From assembly GCF_022321485.1 (NCBI RefSeq), contig NZ_JAKOGG010000012.1, positions 48,224-112,223 on the forward strand: a stretch of DNA of 64,000 nt. The letters are read 5' to 3'. The first letter of the stretch is position 1, and the number at the start of each line of letters is the position of its first letter. Below, in pieces: positions 27,335-36,478 of the stretch. The notes beneath the pieces are model-generated. The model worked only from the letters and a program-made list of their open reading frames with translations. It made no database searches and was not told the origin of the DNA. The translations under genes were made by a program, and so were the position numbers. This DNA comes from Shewanella electrica (GTDB taxonomy: Bacteria > Pseudomonadota > Gammaproteobacteria > Enterobacterales > Shewanellaceae).

Positions 27335-27930
27335 TCCACCCGATAACGTTGGCGTACGTTAGTGGGCATACGTGCTAGGCGCGTATCCACTAGCGCTTGC
27401 AGTAGCTGCCGCACCGGTTGCACATCCAAATCGGGTTGTAACTGTTGCAAAGCTAACGCCGCCGCTTCCAATGTCGATAAGCTATCGCTGCGTTTGGCTT
27501 TACGAATGCAGTAAGCACTGTCATTTTCCACCGCCAAACTGATCCGTGGTAATGCTAATAACCATGGATTTAAGCACAACATGCGATACACCTTGCGCCA
27601 AGTGCCATCCAACAGCACCAAGGTGCGTGGTGCGGGTGCCGATGTTGACGCACTCGCGGCCGCCTCTGACTCCGGATAGACCAACATCGCATTACCAAGC
27701 TGCTGCAACTGCTGGCGGATCTCGGCAAAATCTGCCGCTGACTCGCCCACCACCACTTGGGTTTCGGGTACCGCCAATTGCAACAAACGCACACTATTTT
27801 TAGTGTGCGTCACTTCGCTTGGGTGTTGCAGCACCACCACTTGATGCTGCGGATAGATCGGCGCAACTGCGGCACATAAACAAGCGGATAACGGGTAATG
27901 GCAGGAGGAACAATAGGCACGTTGGGTCAT
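27331..27930 (-). CDS. tapT: DTW-domain tRNA-uridine aminocarboxypropyltransferase
   Basis: 199 residues from the ATG at 27930. An N-terminal zinc-type cluster (CSSCHYPLSACLC) precedes the DTW domain, where the signature reads LLDGTWRKVYRM; the SAM-binding region is PRTLVLLDGTW. Family members (E. coli YfiP/TapT) form acp3U47 in tRNA. An alternative ATG at 27969 would add 13 residues; neither has a clear ribosome-binding site. Overlaps the convergent GGDEF/EAL gene by 4 bases. Confidence 0.85.
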   Translation of the reverse strand: MTQRAYCSSCHYPLSACLCAAVAPIYPQHQVVVLQHPSEVTHTKNSVRLLQLAVPETQVVVGESAADFAEIRQQLQQLGNAMLVYPESEAAASASTSAPAPRTLVLLDGTWRKVYRMLCLNPWLLALPRISLAVENDSAYCIRKAKRSDSLSTLEAAALALQQLQPDLDVQPVRQLLQALVDTRLARMPTNVRQRYRVD

Positions 27931-28058
27931 AGCAGTCGATAATTCGTCGTTTTGTGAGCAAGACAGCAACCGATAGTGTAAAGCATGCTGAGGTTAATAC
28001 TTCTTTAAGATAGCGCGACCATAATTATTGACCAAGCTAATGTATTAGTGGGGTACGC

Positions 28059-28358
28059 ATGCAACGTTATTTTTCTCGACACAGCCAACCATCTTTATGG
28101 ACGTATGCTGTGGGTCTCGCTTTCAGCATGCTGTTTCTCGGTACCTTGATTGTTGCTTTGCCCATCATGTTGTTATTGGCGGTAATATTGCTGCTGGCAT
28201 CTGGGGTGATTGGCCGTAAACGCATCGGCGCGATTATCAGCCAATTGTGGCAACAGAAGCGCACCCGCTATCGCCGTGATATTTACGACGACAGCCCGCA
28301 TGTTGAACGCGAGTCACGCCGCCCATCTCACGGCCGCGTGTTTGAACATCACGAATAG
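28059..28358 (+). CDS. Small membrane protein of unknown function
   Basis: 99 residues. Two hydrophobic helices (about 17-35 and 36-52) are followed by a strongly basic, then His/Arg-rich cytoplasmic tail (KRTRYRRDIYDD...). A separate transcription unit ended by a strong hairpin, which supports it being real. I do not recognise the family. Confidence 0.65.
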   Translation: MQRYFSRHSQPSLWTYAVGLAFSMLFLGTLIVALPIMLLLAVILLLASGVIGRKRIGAIISQLWQQKRTRYRRDIYDDSPHVERESRRPSHGRVFEHHE

Positions 28359-28387
28359 ATAAATGGCGGGTTTTCCCGCCATTTATC
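28358..28387. terminator. Bidirectional terminator
   Basis: A 13-bp perfect stem (GATAAATGGCGGG / CCCGCCATTTATC) with loop TTTT between two convergent genes. Strong stem with AT-rich base on both strands. Confidence 0.8.
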
Positions 28388-28388
28388 G

Positions 28389-29318
28389 TTAATCCAGCGC
28401 GGCACACGTCTGCGCCCGCTTCGGCCAACGCAACCGCGGCAGCATTAAGCCCACCAGCACCACCACCATGCCCAACAACTGCAGACCGGTGATCGCTTGC
28501 CCCATCGCCAGCGAGGTCAGCACCGCAAAAATCGGCACCAGATTGAAGAACACCGCCGCATTGGCCGAGCCCAGTTTACTGATACCGTTAAGCCACAACA
28601 GATAACCCGCCACCGTACCAAACAAACCGATGTACATAATTTCGCTAAAAGCAATGCCTGAACTTTGCCACAGCTCGTGCCACGGCTGCACTTCCGGTGA
28701 GACTAAACACATCGCGCCGATCACTAGCGCCCCGCAGACCATGCCAATAAAGGTGTACGGCAATACCGGCAACCAACGGCTGATGCCTTGGCTGCAATAG
28801 GTATAAAAACTCCACGCCAACATGCCGCCAAACACTAATTTATCGCCATGGTTGAGCTGTAGTTGCAGTAAATTCGCCAGTTGGCCGTTGCTGATCACCA
28901 ACAGCACGCCGGTGAGGCTGACCAACACACTCATCCCTTGCGCCATGGACGGCAAACTGCGCTGCACCACGCACGCAATCAGCGCGGTGGTTAATGGGCT
29001 CAGCGCCATGATCAACGCGCCATTGGTTGAGCTGGTGTAACTTAAGCCGGTAAATAGCCCAAGGTTGAGGCCACCAACCCCCACGGCGCTGACCACAATG
29101 ACCCAACTCCATTGCCACCAATTTAGCTGTGGTATGCCGCTGCGGCGTATTTTCAGGTACAACGCCAAGCAGAGTGCAGCAATCACAAAGCGCCACAGCA
29201 CCAACGTCAGCGCGTGTACTTCAGTTAAGGCGTGTTTACCGATTGGAAAACTGCTGCCCCAAAAGAAGGTACACAGCACCAATAGCAACACGGCATTGAG
29301 CAGAGAATGGGTTTTCAT
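28389..29318 (-). CDS. EamA/DMT-family transporter
   Basis: 309 residues with about ten membrane helices, arranged as two EamA repeats (about 8-140 and 155-295). Characteristic FFWGSSFPIGK near the N-terminus. Family members export amino acids or other metabolites; the substrate is unknown. It is divergent from a LysR gene across 93 bases, which probably regulates it. Confidence 0.9.
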   Translation of the reverse strand: MKTHSLLNAVLLLVLCTFFWGSSFPIGKHALTEVHALTLVLWRFVIAALCLALYLKIRRSGIPQLNWWQWSWVIVVSAVGVGGLNLGLFTGLSYTSSTNGALIMALSPLTTALIACVVQRSLPSMAQGMSVLVSLTGVLLVISNGQLANLLQLQLNHGDKLVFGGMLAWSFYTYCSQGISRWLPVLPYTFIGMVCGALVIGAMCLVSPEVQPWHELWQSSGIAFSEIMYIGLFGTVAGYLLWLNGISKLGSANAAVFFNLVPIFAVLTSLAMGQAITGLQLLGMVVVLVGLMLPRLRWPKRAQTCAALD

Positions 29319-29411
29319 CTGGATTTCACCAAGCTTGTCAAAACAGTTGGGCTAGTGTATTGATTTCAAATATTAGAGAAATAGGCAAAAATAAGACGTC
29401 AGATTCCATAT

Positions 29412-30314
29412 ATGAAACCTAATTATTCTTTGGACGATTTACGCTGCTTTTGTACTGTGGCTCGTTTGGGCAGTTTTACCGCCGCCGCGACGCAATTAGC
29501 GATGCCGTTATCCACCCTGAGCCGCCGTATTCGCCAGTTGGAAAGCGACTTACAACTGCGTTTACTCAACCGCGATGCCCATCGGGTGATGCTCACCAGC
29601 ACCGGCGAGCAATACTTCCAACGCAGCAGCGCATTATTTGAAGAGCTAGCCGATATCGACGAAGACCTGCATCGTGATAAACAGCGCCCTTGTGGCAAAA
29701 TCCGCATCTCGGCGCCCATCAATGCGGGCAACACCTTGCTGCGTGATCTGTTTTATGACTTTATGCAGCAACAACCTGACATTCAGCTCGACCTGCATTT
29801 TTCCAACTCATTGATCGATATTGAGGCCGAGGGTATGGATCTGGTGTTCCGCGTCGGCAGTCCGATTGTCGAAAACTGGATCGCGCGGCCGCTCAAGCCA
29901 CTGCACTTTATTGTGTGCGCGCCCAAAGAGCATGACATTAGCAACATCACCACCCCTGAACAGCTTTGCGGCCATCCCGTCGTGCTGTGTCGGCCAATGA
30001 TCCCGTGGCAGTTACAACATAAAATCACCGAGCAAGCATTTGATTTTCAACCACAAAAAATGGTGCGATTAGAGATAGACGAGATCGGCATGTTAAGCCA
30101 TGCGGTCAAAGGCGGGTTAGGGATTGGCTATCTGCCCGATTATTTTGCCTTGCCGATGATTGCTCGGGGTGAGTTGCAACATGTACTGCCCGAGTGGCGC
30201 AGTAGGACGAGAATGTTATTTATGTTGTATCGCGACCGCGATCATCTGCCGCTACGGGTAAGATTATTGATTGAATTTATGTTGCAGCGTTTTCAGCAGC
30301 CGACTGCGGATTAG
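29412..30314 (+). CDS. LysR-type regulator, probably of the EamA transporter
   Basis: 300 residues. An N-terminal HTH (LDDLRCFCTVARLGSFTAAATQL) and LysR substrate domain, with the AaeR/YhaJ-like style of KIRISAPINAG at the start of the effector domain. The divergent layout with the transporter gene suggests a regulator-target pair. The stop overlaps the convergent DUF4145/Sel1 gene by 4 bases. Confidence 0.9.
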   Translation: MKPNYSLDDLRCFCTVARLGSFTAAATQLAMPLSTLSRRIRQLESDLQLRLLNRDAHRVMLTSTGEQYFQRSSALFEELADIDEDLHRDKQRPCGKIRISAPINAGNTLLRDLFYDFMQQQPDIQLDLHFSNSLIDIEAEGMDLVFRVGSPIVENWIARPLKPLHFIVCAPKEHDISNITTPEQLCGHPVVLCRPMIPWQLQHKITEQAFDFQPQKMVRLEIDEIGMLSHAVKGGLGIGYLPDYFALPMIARGELQHVLPEWRSRTRMLFMLYRDRDHLPLRVRLLIEFMLQRFQQPTAD

Positions 30315-31708
30315 TCGGCCAACAGTTCCAGTGCACGTTGCAGTGATTTTTGCTCTGCGGCATCCGTGCTTAATTGCAGTACCCGTGCGGTTTGCTGCTG
30401 TAGCGAGGCGATTAACGGTAGCACCACCGCTTGTTCATCACTCGAACCACGGCTACGGGCCATATTGAGCCACGCTGCAGCCTCAACCACATCAATGCGG
30501 CCAAAGCTGCCATCGGTCAGCGCTATCGCCAGTTCAATCATCGCCATCACTCGCTGTTCATAACGGATGGCAAGCCGCAGATACTGTTCTGCTTGGCTCA
30601 AATCGCTACCAAATGACGGCTCGTCGTTGAGCATGTGCTGCGCCCGCGCCAACATGGCATCAATCTGCCCTTGCTCAGCGGCTTCTGCTAACCATTGCTC
30701 GCTGGCAACCACATCGGCGTCACAGCCTTCACCGCGTGCCAGCATCAGCGACAGATGATATTGCGCGTGTGGATAGCCACTTTTGGCGGCATGACTAATC
30801 CAATGAAACGCCTCAGTAAACTGCTGCTGTTGATAATACAGCACCCCGAGATTCGCCATCGCTTCGCTCTGCTCAGCATTCGCCGCCAGTTGCAGGTAAT
30901 GCTGCGCTTGGGCCAGATCCACGCTAAAGCAGTGGCTACCCACCATGTAGAAGTAACCCAGCAGCGCCATGGCATCCACCTGCTGCTGTGTGGCCGCTTC
31001 GGCAATTAACGGCTCCCCCACCTCAGGTTGTGGCGCGGCAGTGTAACCATGCAGCAGTGCCACCCCATGTTCATACAAAGCATTGATATTGTGCTCGGCG
31101 GCTAAGCCAAACCAATAAGCCGCTTTGGCTAGCAGCAGTGCAGCCACAGACTCCGCCCTGTGGGCGTCATCATGCTCAGCTTGCGCGGTTAATGCGCGGT
31201 TTTTAAAGGCCATGCCCAGCAGATATTGGGCTTCGGCATCATCTTGCATCACCGCGCGATAACACAGCTCACGGCCATCTAGCTCGCGATTATCGGCCAC
31301 CTCGTACGCCGGAGGCTCCTGCTGGAGCAAGCGCGGATACAGTAACTCCACCATGCTTAGCAATGACTGCAACGCTTTGTCGGCCAGCTTGAGCAACTCG
31401 TGGTGAGACAGATGATATTTTTCCGGATGGGCGCCGCGGTTACCATCGGCGCGTAAGCGATGCAGTGCGCGGGTGACGCGCACATCGATCAACCGTTGGC
31501 GGTTGAGTTGTTCAATCCGCTCGTACAGATTGGGGCTGTCAAAGCTCAGTTGCGCTTGTTCAGCTAGCAAACCGGTTAGACGATGGGCAAAGCTACGCAC
31601 ATGCAGTAGCGCCTGCGTTGGCACCTCATGCACATAGCGTTTGGCGCTACGGTATTCTTCGCCAAGCGCTGGCGATAGCGCCGCCACAAATGCCACATCA
31701 TCCAGCAT
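30311..31708 (-). CDS. DUF4145 and Sel1-repeat protein
   Basis: 465 residues, no signal peptide. The N-terminal ~120 residues resemble DUF4145 (AKRYVHEVPTQALLHVRSFAHRL ... ADGNRGAHP), a domain often fused to nucleases or defence proteins. The remainder holds about six Sel1-like/TPR repeats (for example AMANLGVLYYQQQQFTEAFHW and AQYHLSLMLARGEGC), so it is a protein-binding scaffold. Follows the YciC-like gene by 18 bases, likely one operon. Function unknown. Confidence 0.8.
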   Translation of the reverse strand: MLDDVAFVAALSPALGEEYRSAKRYVHEVPTQALLHVRSFAHRLTGLLAEQAQLSFDSPNLYERIEQLNRQRLIDVRVTRALHRLRADGNRGAHPEKYHLSHHELLKLADKALQSLLSMVELLYPRLLQQEPPAYEVADNRELDGRELCYRAVMQDDAEAQYLLGMAFKNRALTAQAEHDDAHRAESVAALLLAKAAYWFGLAAEHNINALYEHGVALLHGYTAAPQPEVGEPLIAEAATQQQVDAMALLGYFYMVGSHCFSVDLAQAQHYLQLAANAEQSEAMANLGVLYYQQQQFTEAFHWISHAAKSGYPHAQYHLSLMLARGEGCDADVVASEQWLAEAAEQGQIDAMLARAQHMLNDEPSFGSDLSQAEQYLRLAIRYEQRVMAMIELAIALTDGSFGRIDVVEAAAWLNMARSRGSSDEQAVVLPLIASLQQQTARVLQLSTDAAEQKSLQRALELLAD

Positions 31709-31726
31709 AGTGAGCTTCCTAAGTGA

Positions 31727-32428
31727 TTAGGCGATCTGCCGATGGACGCGGTACAGCCTAAACAGCGCCACATTGACGTATAAACTGGCAAAGCCGATCG
31801 CGGTTTTTAGCACTAAATTGAGCATATCTGGTGCTTCTGGCAGCAGTTGCGCTAGTGCCGATTCCACCATCATAAATGGCAAGTAACACAGTAGCACCAA
31901 CATGGTTTTGCCGGTAAAACCTTGTGAAAACATAAAGCTTTCGCGAATAGCCTGCATCGGTGACAGATGTTCCACCACCAGCATAAAGTTAACGTAGGAT
32001 AAGCGCGCCAACAAATAGAGGCTCATGCCTAAGCCGACCACCAGCAACGGCCCAAAACTGGCTAATATCAGTGTTGGCGCAGCAATCGCCATCCCCGACA
32101 ACACGCCCGCCAGCAACAAACCAGGAATAAATGACAAGCTATTTTTCAACACCTGCCACGGCGATGGATCATGCCCACGGCTTCTCAGCTCCATAAACAG
32201 GGTCAGCGCGGCAATCAACAAGGTGAACAGCAATAAAATAGTCAGTACCGCGGCAATCTGTGTGCCGCTAAATTCGGGCGCTTGTTGATCCATCTGCAAT
32301 ACGGTTTCGCCTAACCAGAGTTGTAGCGCCAACTCAATAATCAAAATTGGCAGAGTTAACATTGCAAGTTGTGCGAGGTGATTGCGGAAGAAATAGTACG
32401 CTTCGGCAAGGATGGCAGACAAAGGCAT
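31727..32428 (-). CDS. YciC-like (UPF0259-type) inner membrane protein
   Basis: 233 residues with about six hydrophobic helices and the conserved N-terminal AEAYYFFRNHLAQL typical of YciC-like proteins. The start at 32428 has AGGAAA 7 bases upstream; an in-frame upstream ATG at 32506 is not preferred. No known activity. It is followed by the DUF4145/Sel1 gene. Confidence 0.7.
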   Translation of the reverse strand: MPLSAILAEAYYFFRNHLAQLAMLTLPILIIELALQLWLGETVLQMDQQAPEFSGTQIAAVLTILLLFTLLIAALTLFMELRSRGHDPSPWQVLKNSLSFIPGLLLAGVLSGMAIAAPTLILASFGPLLVVGLGMSLYLLARLSYVNFMLVVEHLSPMQAIRESFMFSQGFTGKTMLVLLCYLPFMMVESALAQLLPEAPDMLNLVLKTAIGFASLYVNVALFRLYRVHRQIA

Positions 32429-32602
32429 GCAGCTTTCCTGAGATGAGTTAATCCAAAAAATTTTCGAGCCCAAGAATACCGAAAAAGCCCAGCCAATGCA
32501 CCGCACAATTCGCCGGTTACCGCGCGCTATCAGTAAATTCGTGCATCCTTGAGTCGTTTATGTCTAGAATGTTAGCGATTTCTAGTTGAAGGAGTTTTAT
32601 AC

Positions 32603-33124
32603 ATGAAAGCCTCGTTACTGATTGTCGCTGCGTTATCTCTTCCCATGGCGGCAAATGCCAGTCTGTTTGATAACATCTCCTCGAAGCTGGCACAAAAACC
32701 AGCAGCCAGCCAACCCTCAACCACCGAAGCATCCAGTGATTTGGTGAGCAGCGTGATGTCGCAGCTCAATCTCAATCAAAACCAAGCCGAAGGCGGCCTT
32801 GGCAGCTTATTAACTATGGCACAGTCCAGCCTCAGTAGTAGCGATTTCAGCCAGATCAGCAGTGCCATCCCCAATGCCAGCAGTCTGCTTGCTGCCGCGC
32901 CGAGTGTGGATAACAAATCGGGTTTGAGTGGTCTGTTATCAAAGGCTGGCAATGTTGGTAGCTCGCTGCAAGGCAGTGCCATGGTGTATGACGCCTTTGA
33001 GAAGTTAGGCATTTCCAAAGAGATGATCGCGCCAATGGTCGACATTTTGAAAAACTACCTGCAAAGCCAAGGTGGCACAGGTACCGCATCGCTGTTAACC
33101 CAAGGTTTAGGCGCCCTGCTGTAA
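32603..33124 (+). CDS. Exported DUF2780 protein (VcgC/VcgE-like)
   Basis: 173 residues. A clear signal peptide is cleaved after NANA (MKASLLIVAALSLPMAANA). The mature part is Ser/Leu/Gln-rich with the DUF2780 pattern of small helices and a C-terminal LGISKEMIAPMVDILKNYLQ. GAAGGAG precedes the ATG. Family function is unknown. Confidence 0.82.
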   Translation: MKASLLIVAALSLPMAANASLFDNISSKLAQKPAASQPSTTEASSDLVSSVMSQLNLNQNQAEGGLGSLLTMAQSSLSSSDFSQISSAIPNASSLLAAAPSVDNKSGLSGLLSKAGNVGSSLQGSAMVYDAFEKLGISKEMIAPMVDILKNYLQSQGGTGTASLLTQGLGALL

Positions 33125-33191
33125 TATTAGGGAACTCCTTCAGGCAATTTAGCCTCTAACTTCTCACCAACTCAGCGATGGAGTCATCACT

Positions 33192-33635
33192 ATGATCGCC
33201 AAGTTAAAACAGTTTTTAAGTGAGCTGCAAGAGACGCCAAATCCCGAGCAACAAGCACATCAGCTGCGTTTAGCCGCTGCTTGTATGTTATTGGAAGTGG
33301 TCTTTGCCGATGAGGAGATGTCGGCTGACGAAGCATCAATGTTACCCACTCTGCTAGCGCAAACCTTAGACATTGATAGCACTGAAGCTCAGGCGTTGAT
33401 CGAAGAAGCCAAACAGCGCGGTAGTGCGGCAACCTCGCTGTTTGAATTTACCTCGGTGATTAACGATAACTTTTCCATTGAGCAGAAACAGCAACTGGTA
33501 TTGGCTATGTGGCAGATTGCTTATGCTGATGGGCACCTGTGCCAGTATGAAGATCAGATCATCCGCCGCTGCGCCGATCTGCTGTATCTCAAACATTCAG
33601 AGCTGATCCAACTGCGTAATAAGGCGATGGCTTAA
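33192..33635 (+). CDS. TerB-family protein
   Basis: 147 residues, all-helical. It matches the TerB domain (LAAACMLLEVVFADEEMSADE ... MWQIAYADGHLCQYEDQIIRRCADLL), including the paired acidic metal-binding motifs. TerB-like proteins bind divalent metals; despite the name, a role in tellurite resistance is not implied here because no other ter genes are present. No signal peptide, so cytoplasmic. Confidence 0.85.
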   Translation: MIAKLKQFLSELQETPNPEQQAHQLRLAAACMLLEVVFADEEMSADEASMLPTLLAQTLDIDSTEAQALIEEAKQRGSAATSLFEFTSVINDNFSIEQKQQLVLAMWQIAYADGHLCQYEDQIIRRCADLLYLKHSELIQLRNKAMA

Positions 33636-33663
33636 TTGCCTCGCCTCATCACTCGCCTGCCAC

Positions 33664-34488
33664 TTAGGCCAGATGGTGCGCCATCTCTGCGCCAGAGCCG
33701 ACTAAACCTTCCAGTTTCTTCGCCAAACCATCCATCTGCAGGTGAATGCCCTGCTTATCGGTTTCGAGGCTGAGCCAACTGGTTAACTCATCGACGGGAT
33801 GCTTGTCCCACTCGTCGAGTAAGTGTTTAGCTAAAAACAGCATTTTAGCGTAGCCAGAGGCTGGATTAGCGGCTTTAGGATCATCTTGATAGCGCAAGCC
33901 AGCGATTAGCTCAGGAGAAAAATGCCACTCGCTGGCTAAGGTGGCCGCCACTTCGGCGGGCGTGTCGCCAATCAAGTGTAAACACAGTTTGTTTAAGTCC
34001 GCCCCTTGTTGCACCGCAGCCTGCACTTGTTGCCACTTAGCAGGTTCTAACAGCGCTAACAGCAAATCACCGATATTGTGCAGTAAGCCACTAGTGAAGG
34101 CGGTATCGGCACGTAAGCCCGCGCGCTTCGCCAATTCCTTGCTGAAGAACGCCACCTCAAAACTGCGGCCCCAAAACTCGATAGGATTGATGCCGGGCGC
34201 CACTTGAATCGCTGAGGTGATGGCCGAGGCTAGCACTAAGATCCGTAATGGCTGCTGACCTAAGCGAATCACCGCTTCATCAATAGAGCCGATTTCACGA
34301 CTGCGGCCAAACTTGGCGGAGTTAGCCATACGCAACACTTTGGCGCTGATCAAGGCATCATGGGAAACCTTTTCGGCCAGCAGATCCATATCAGCGTTAT
34401 CGTCATTGACAATATCGAGCAGTTCACTGATAGCTTTAGGTAAGCGCGGTAGCTGTTCAATTCGACTGGTAAGCTGAGCATTTCCCAT
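33664..34488 (-). CDS. HDOD-domain signalling protein
   Basis: 274 residues from the ATG at 34488, which has AAGGAG 8 bases upstream. One HDOD domain (about 10-210, ...RIEQLPRLPKAISELLDIV ... LLHNIGDLLL). HDOD proteins lack HD hydrolase residues and serve as scaffolds in c-di-GMP, chemotaxis or stress signalling. No partner is evident nearby. Confidence 0.88.
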   Translation of the reverse strand: MGNAQLTSRIEQLPRLPKAISELLDIVNDDNADMDLLAEKVSHDALISAKVLRMANSAKFGRSREIGSIDEAVIRLGQQPLRILVLASAITSAIQVAPGINPIEFWGRSFEVAFFSKELAKRAGLRADTAFTSGLLHNIGDLLLALLEPAKWQQVQAAVQQGADLNKLCLHLIGDTPAEVAATLASEWHFSPELIAGLRYQDDPKAANPASGYAKMLFLAKHLLDEWDKHPVDELTSWLSLETDKQGIHLQMDGLAKKLEGLVGSGAEMAHHLA

Positions 34489-34561
34489 AGTGATCTCCTT
34501 TATCAACTTGAGAGATTAACTATAGGTCAGCTTGTACAACTGCGCGGCCAACGCACAAAAT

Positions 34562-34584
34562 AAAAGCCACGCGAGGTGGCTTTT
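34562..34584 (-). terminator. Terminator of the YjeH-like permease gene
   Basis: A 9-bp stem (AAAAGCCAC / GTGGCTTTT, loop GCGAG) followed on the minus strand by TTTTATTTT. It lies 4 bases after the stop. Confidence 0.85.
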
Positions 34585-34588
34585 AGCA

Positions 34589-35845
34589 TCACAGCAGCGT
34601 TGGCTGCGGCGCATGGCGTTGTTTTACCCGCAGTTGATACCACAACAGCGGCAGTAACAACAGTAATAGCAAGATGGCGTAGATCATCGCGCCACCCAAG
34701 GCGATGCCAAACAGCAGGCACAGCACGCTACTGACTAACGCTAAGCCGCGTGCGTTTGGCAGCAACTTAAACGCTGCCAACATCGACAGCAGATAGATGA
34801 TCACAAACACGCCATTGGCCCAAGAGATCAGTTGGTCTAAGCGCACTTCCGCCAAGTAGTTAACCACAATCACTACCGCCATCACCGATAACACCGTGCC
34901 CAACGCCCGCACTGGCACACCGGCACGGTTACGCGGGGTAAACCACGCGGGCAAAATGCCCTGCTCGCTGAAGCTGCACAATAACCGCGCCACGCTGGCA
35001 CAATAAACGTTAACCGTTGCCATGCCAGAAGCGATGCCCAGCAGACCAATCACCCAAGCGCCATAACCGCCCATCAATTGGTTAAACGCGCCAATCATCG
35101 CCAACGGCTGCTGATTATCAAAGCGCAGTAACAACCAGCTACAGCCGAGATAAATCACGCCCACCAACACGGTGCCGGTCATCATCGCCGGTACCATATC
35201 TTGCTTTGGCCGCCGGAAATCGCCGGAGAGGTGGGTCATCGCTTCAATGCCCAAGAAACTCCAAAAAGCGATGCCTAACGCCGTCAGCGTAGTATCAAGT
35301 CCCATATTCGGTAACGTTTCGGTTGGCGCTGGCGGTGGCTGAATCACCCCCATAACGCACAAAGCCAACACCACTAAGATCATCCCGAGGGTCAATGCCA
35401 ACTGCGCTTTGGCGGAAATCTGAATGCCACGCAGGTTAATCACCATCAGCAGCACTAATACTGCCAGCTCGCAACCCAGCATTTTGGTGCCCGCAATCGG
35501 CACTAGCGCATTAACAAACTGCATGGTCATCAACACGGCAGCGGGCGCGCCGATGGGCACAATCAACAAGAAACTCAAGCCAACCGCTCGGCCCAGCACG
35601 CGGCCAAATGCTTGCTCAACAAAATAGGCGGGGCCTGCAGCATGAGAAAACTGGCTGCCTAACCGCGCAAACACTAACGCGATAGGAATAATCGCTAATG
35701 TGAGTAGCCCCCATGCGAGCAACGCGCCGACACCCGCAATTTCAATGGTCATCTGCGGTAAAATAAATACCCCAGTGCCGAGTAAGGTTGTCGCCATCAG
35801 CCCCGCGCCCTGCCAGCGACCGATTGTTCCTGAAGAGTGATTCAT
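34589..35845 (-). CDS. yjeH: YjeH-like amino-acid exporter (APC family)
   Basis: 418 residues with about twelve membrane helices. The opening GAGLMATTLLGTGVFILPQ is the APC substrate-binding helix, and YjeH-like features include LLIVPIGAPAA. E. coli YjeH exports methionine and branched-chain amino acids. Divergent from an Lrp/AsnC gene, so probably controlled by it. Confidence 0.85.
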   Translation of the reverse strand: MNHSSGTIGRWQGAGLMATTLLGTGVFILPQMTIEIAGVGALLAWGLLTLAIIPIALVFARLGSQFSHAAGPAYFVEQAFGRVLGRAVGLSFLLIVPIGAPAAVLMTMQFVNALVPIAGTKMLGCELAVLVLLMVINLRGIQISAKAQLALTLGMILVVLALCVMGVIQPPPAPTETLPNMGLDTTLTALGIAFWSFLGIEAMTHLSGDFRRPKQDMVPAMMTGTVLVGVIYLGCSWLLLRFDNQQPLAMIGAFNQLMGGYGAWVIGLLGIASGMATVNVYCASVARLLCSFSEQGILPAWFTPRNRAGVPVRALGTVLSVMAVVIVVNYLAEVRLDQLISWANGVFVIIYLLSMLAAFKLLPNARGLALVSSVLCLLFGIALGGAMIYAILLLLLLLPLLWYQLRVKQRHAPQPTLL

Positions 35846-35983
35846 CTGCTACATTAATGCGCTCAAAACATAGCGGCATTATAACGGTTTCAGTTGGGGC
35901 AATCTGTACCCATTGGCCGTGATTATTGCGCTTTTCGCCGACGAATCGTCGGCAACACCGCCTATTTATCGGATCGTTAACGC

Positions 35984-36421
35984 ATGGATAAGTTCGATCA
36001 AGCCATCATTGCCGCGTTGCGCCAAAATGCACGCATGAGTGTTTCCGCCATTGCCGAGCAGATCAATCTGTCGCGTAGCGCCGTGTCGGAGCGGTTGAAA
36101 AAACTGGAGCAAACCAAGGTCATTCGCGGCTATCAAGTGCTGACCAGCGAAGCGGAGAAACAAGCCGTGAGCGCCTATTTTGAGGTGCATCATCAAGCCA
36201 AAAGTTGTGCGGAGTTAGTGGACTTTTTTCGCGCAATTCCCGAGATCATTACCTGCCACGGTATTTCGGGCGACATGGATCTGCTGATTTACGTCAACGT
36301 GCCGACCATGCAGCGGCTGCACAAGGTGCGTGAGGCGATTGATGCGCACCCCGCGGTGAGTAAAATCAAAACGCATGTGGTGATGAGTGAGTGGATTAAT
36401 AACTTGCCGGTGCAGGCTTAA
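35984..36421 (+). CDS. Lrp/AsnC-family regulator
   Basis: 145 residues: N-terminal HTH (MDKFDQAIIAALRQNARMSV) then RAM ligand-binding domain. These regulators sense amino acids, and this one is divergent from an amino-acid exporter with 138 bases between. I infer amino-acid responsive control of that exporter. Confidence 0.92.
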   Translation: MDKFDQAIIAALRQNARMSVSAIAEQINLSRSAVSERLKKLEQTKVIRGYQVLTSEAEKQAVSAYFEVHHQAKSCAELVDFFRAIPEIITCHGISGDMDLLIYVNVPTMQRLHKVREAIDAHPAVSKIKTHVVMSEWINNLPVQA

Positions 36422-36442
36422 ACAACACCGGCAAGTCAAAAC

Positions 36443-36466
36443 AGGTGCGCCGCTCGGTGCGCACCT
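36443..36466. terminator. Hairpin between lrp-like and porin genes
   Basis: AGGTGCGC / GCGCACCT, 8-bp perfect stem, 8-base loop, between convergent genes; followed by ATTT on plus and GTTTT on minus. Confidence 0.65.
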
Positions 36467-36478
36467 ATTTAAGCCAGC

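Noticed and set aside
33192-33635. Tellurite resistance from the TerB-like gene
   Set aside because: No terC, terD or terZ genes are nearby; the TerB domain is widespread outside tellurite loci.
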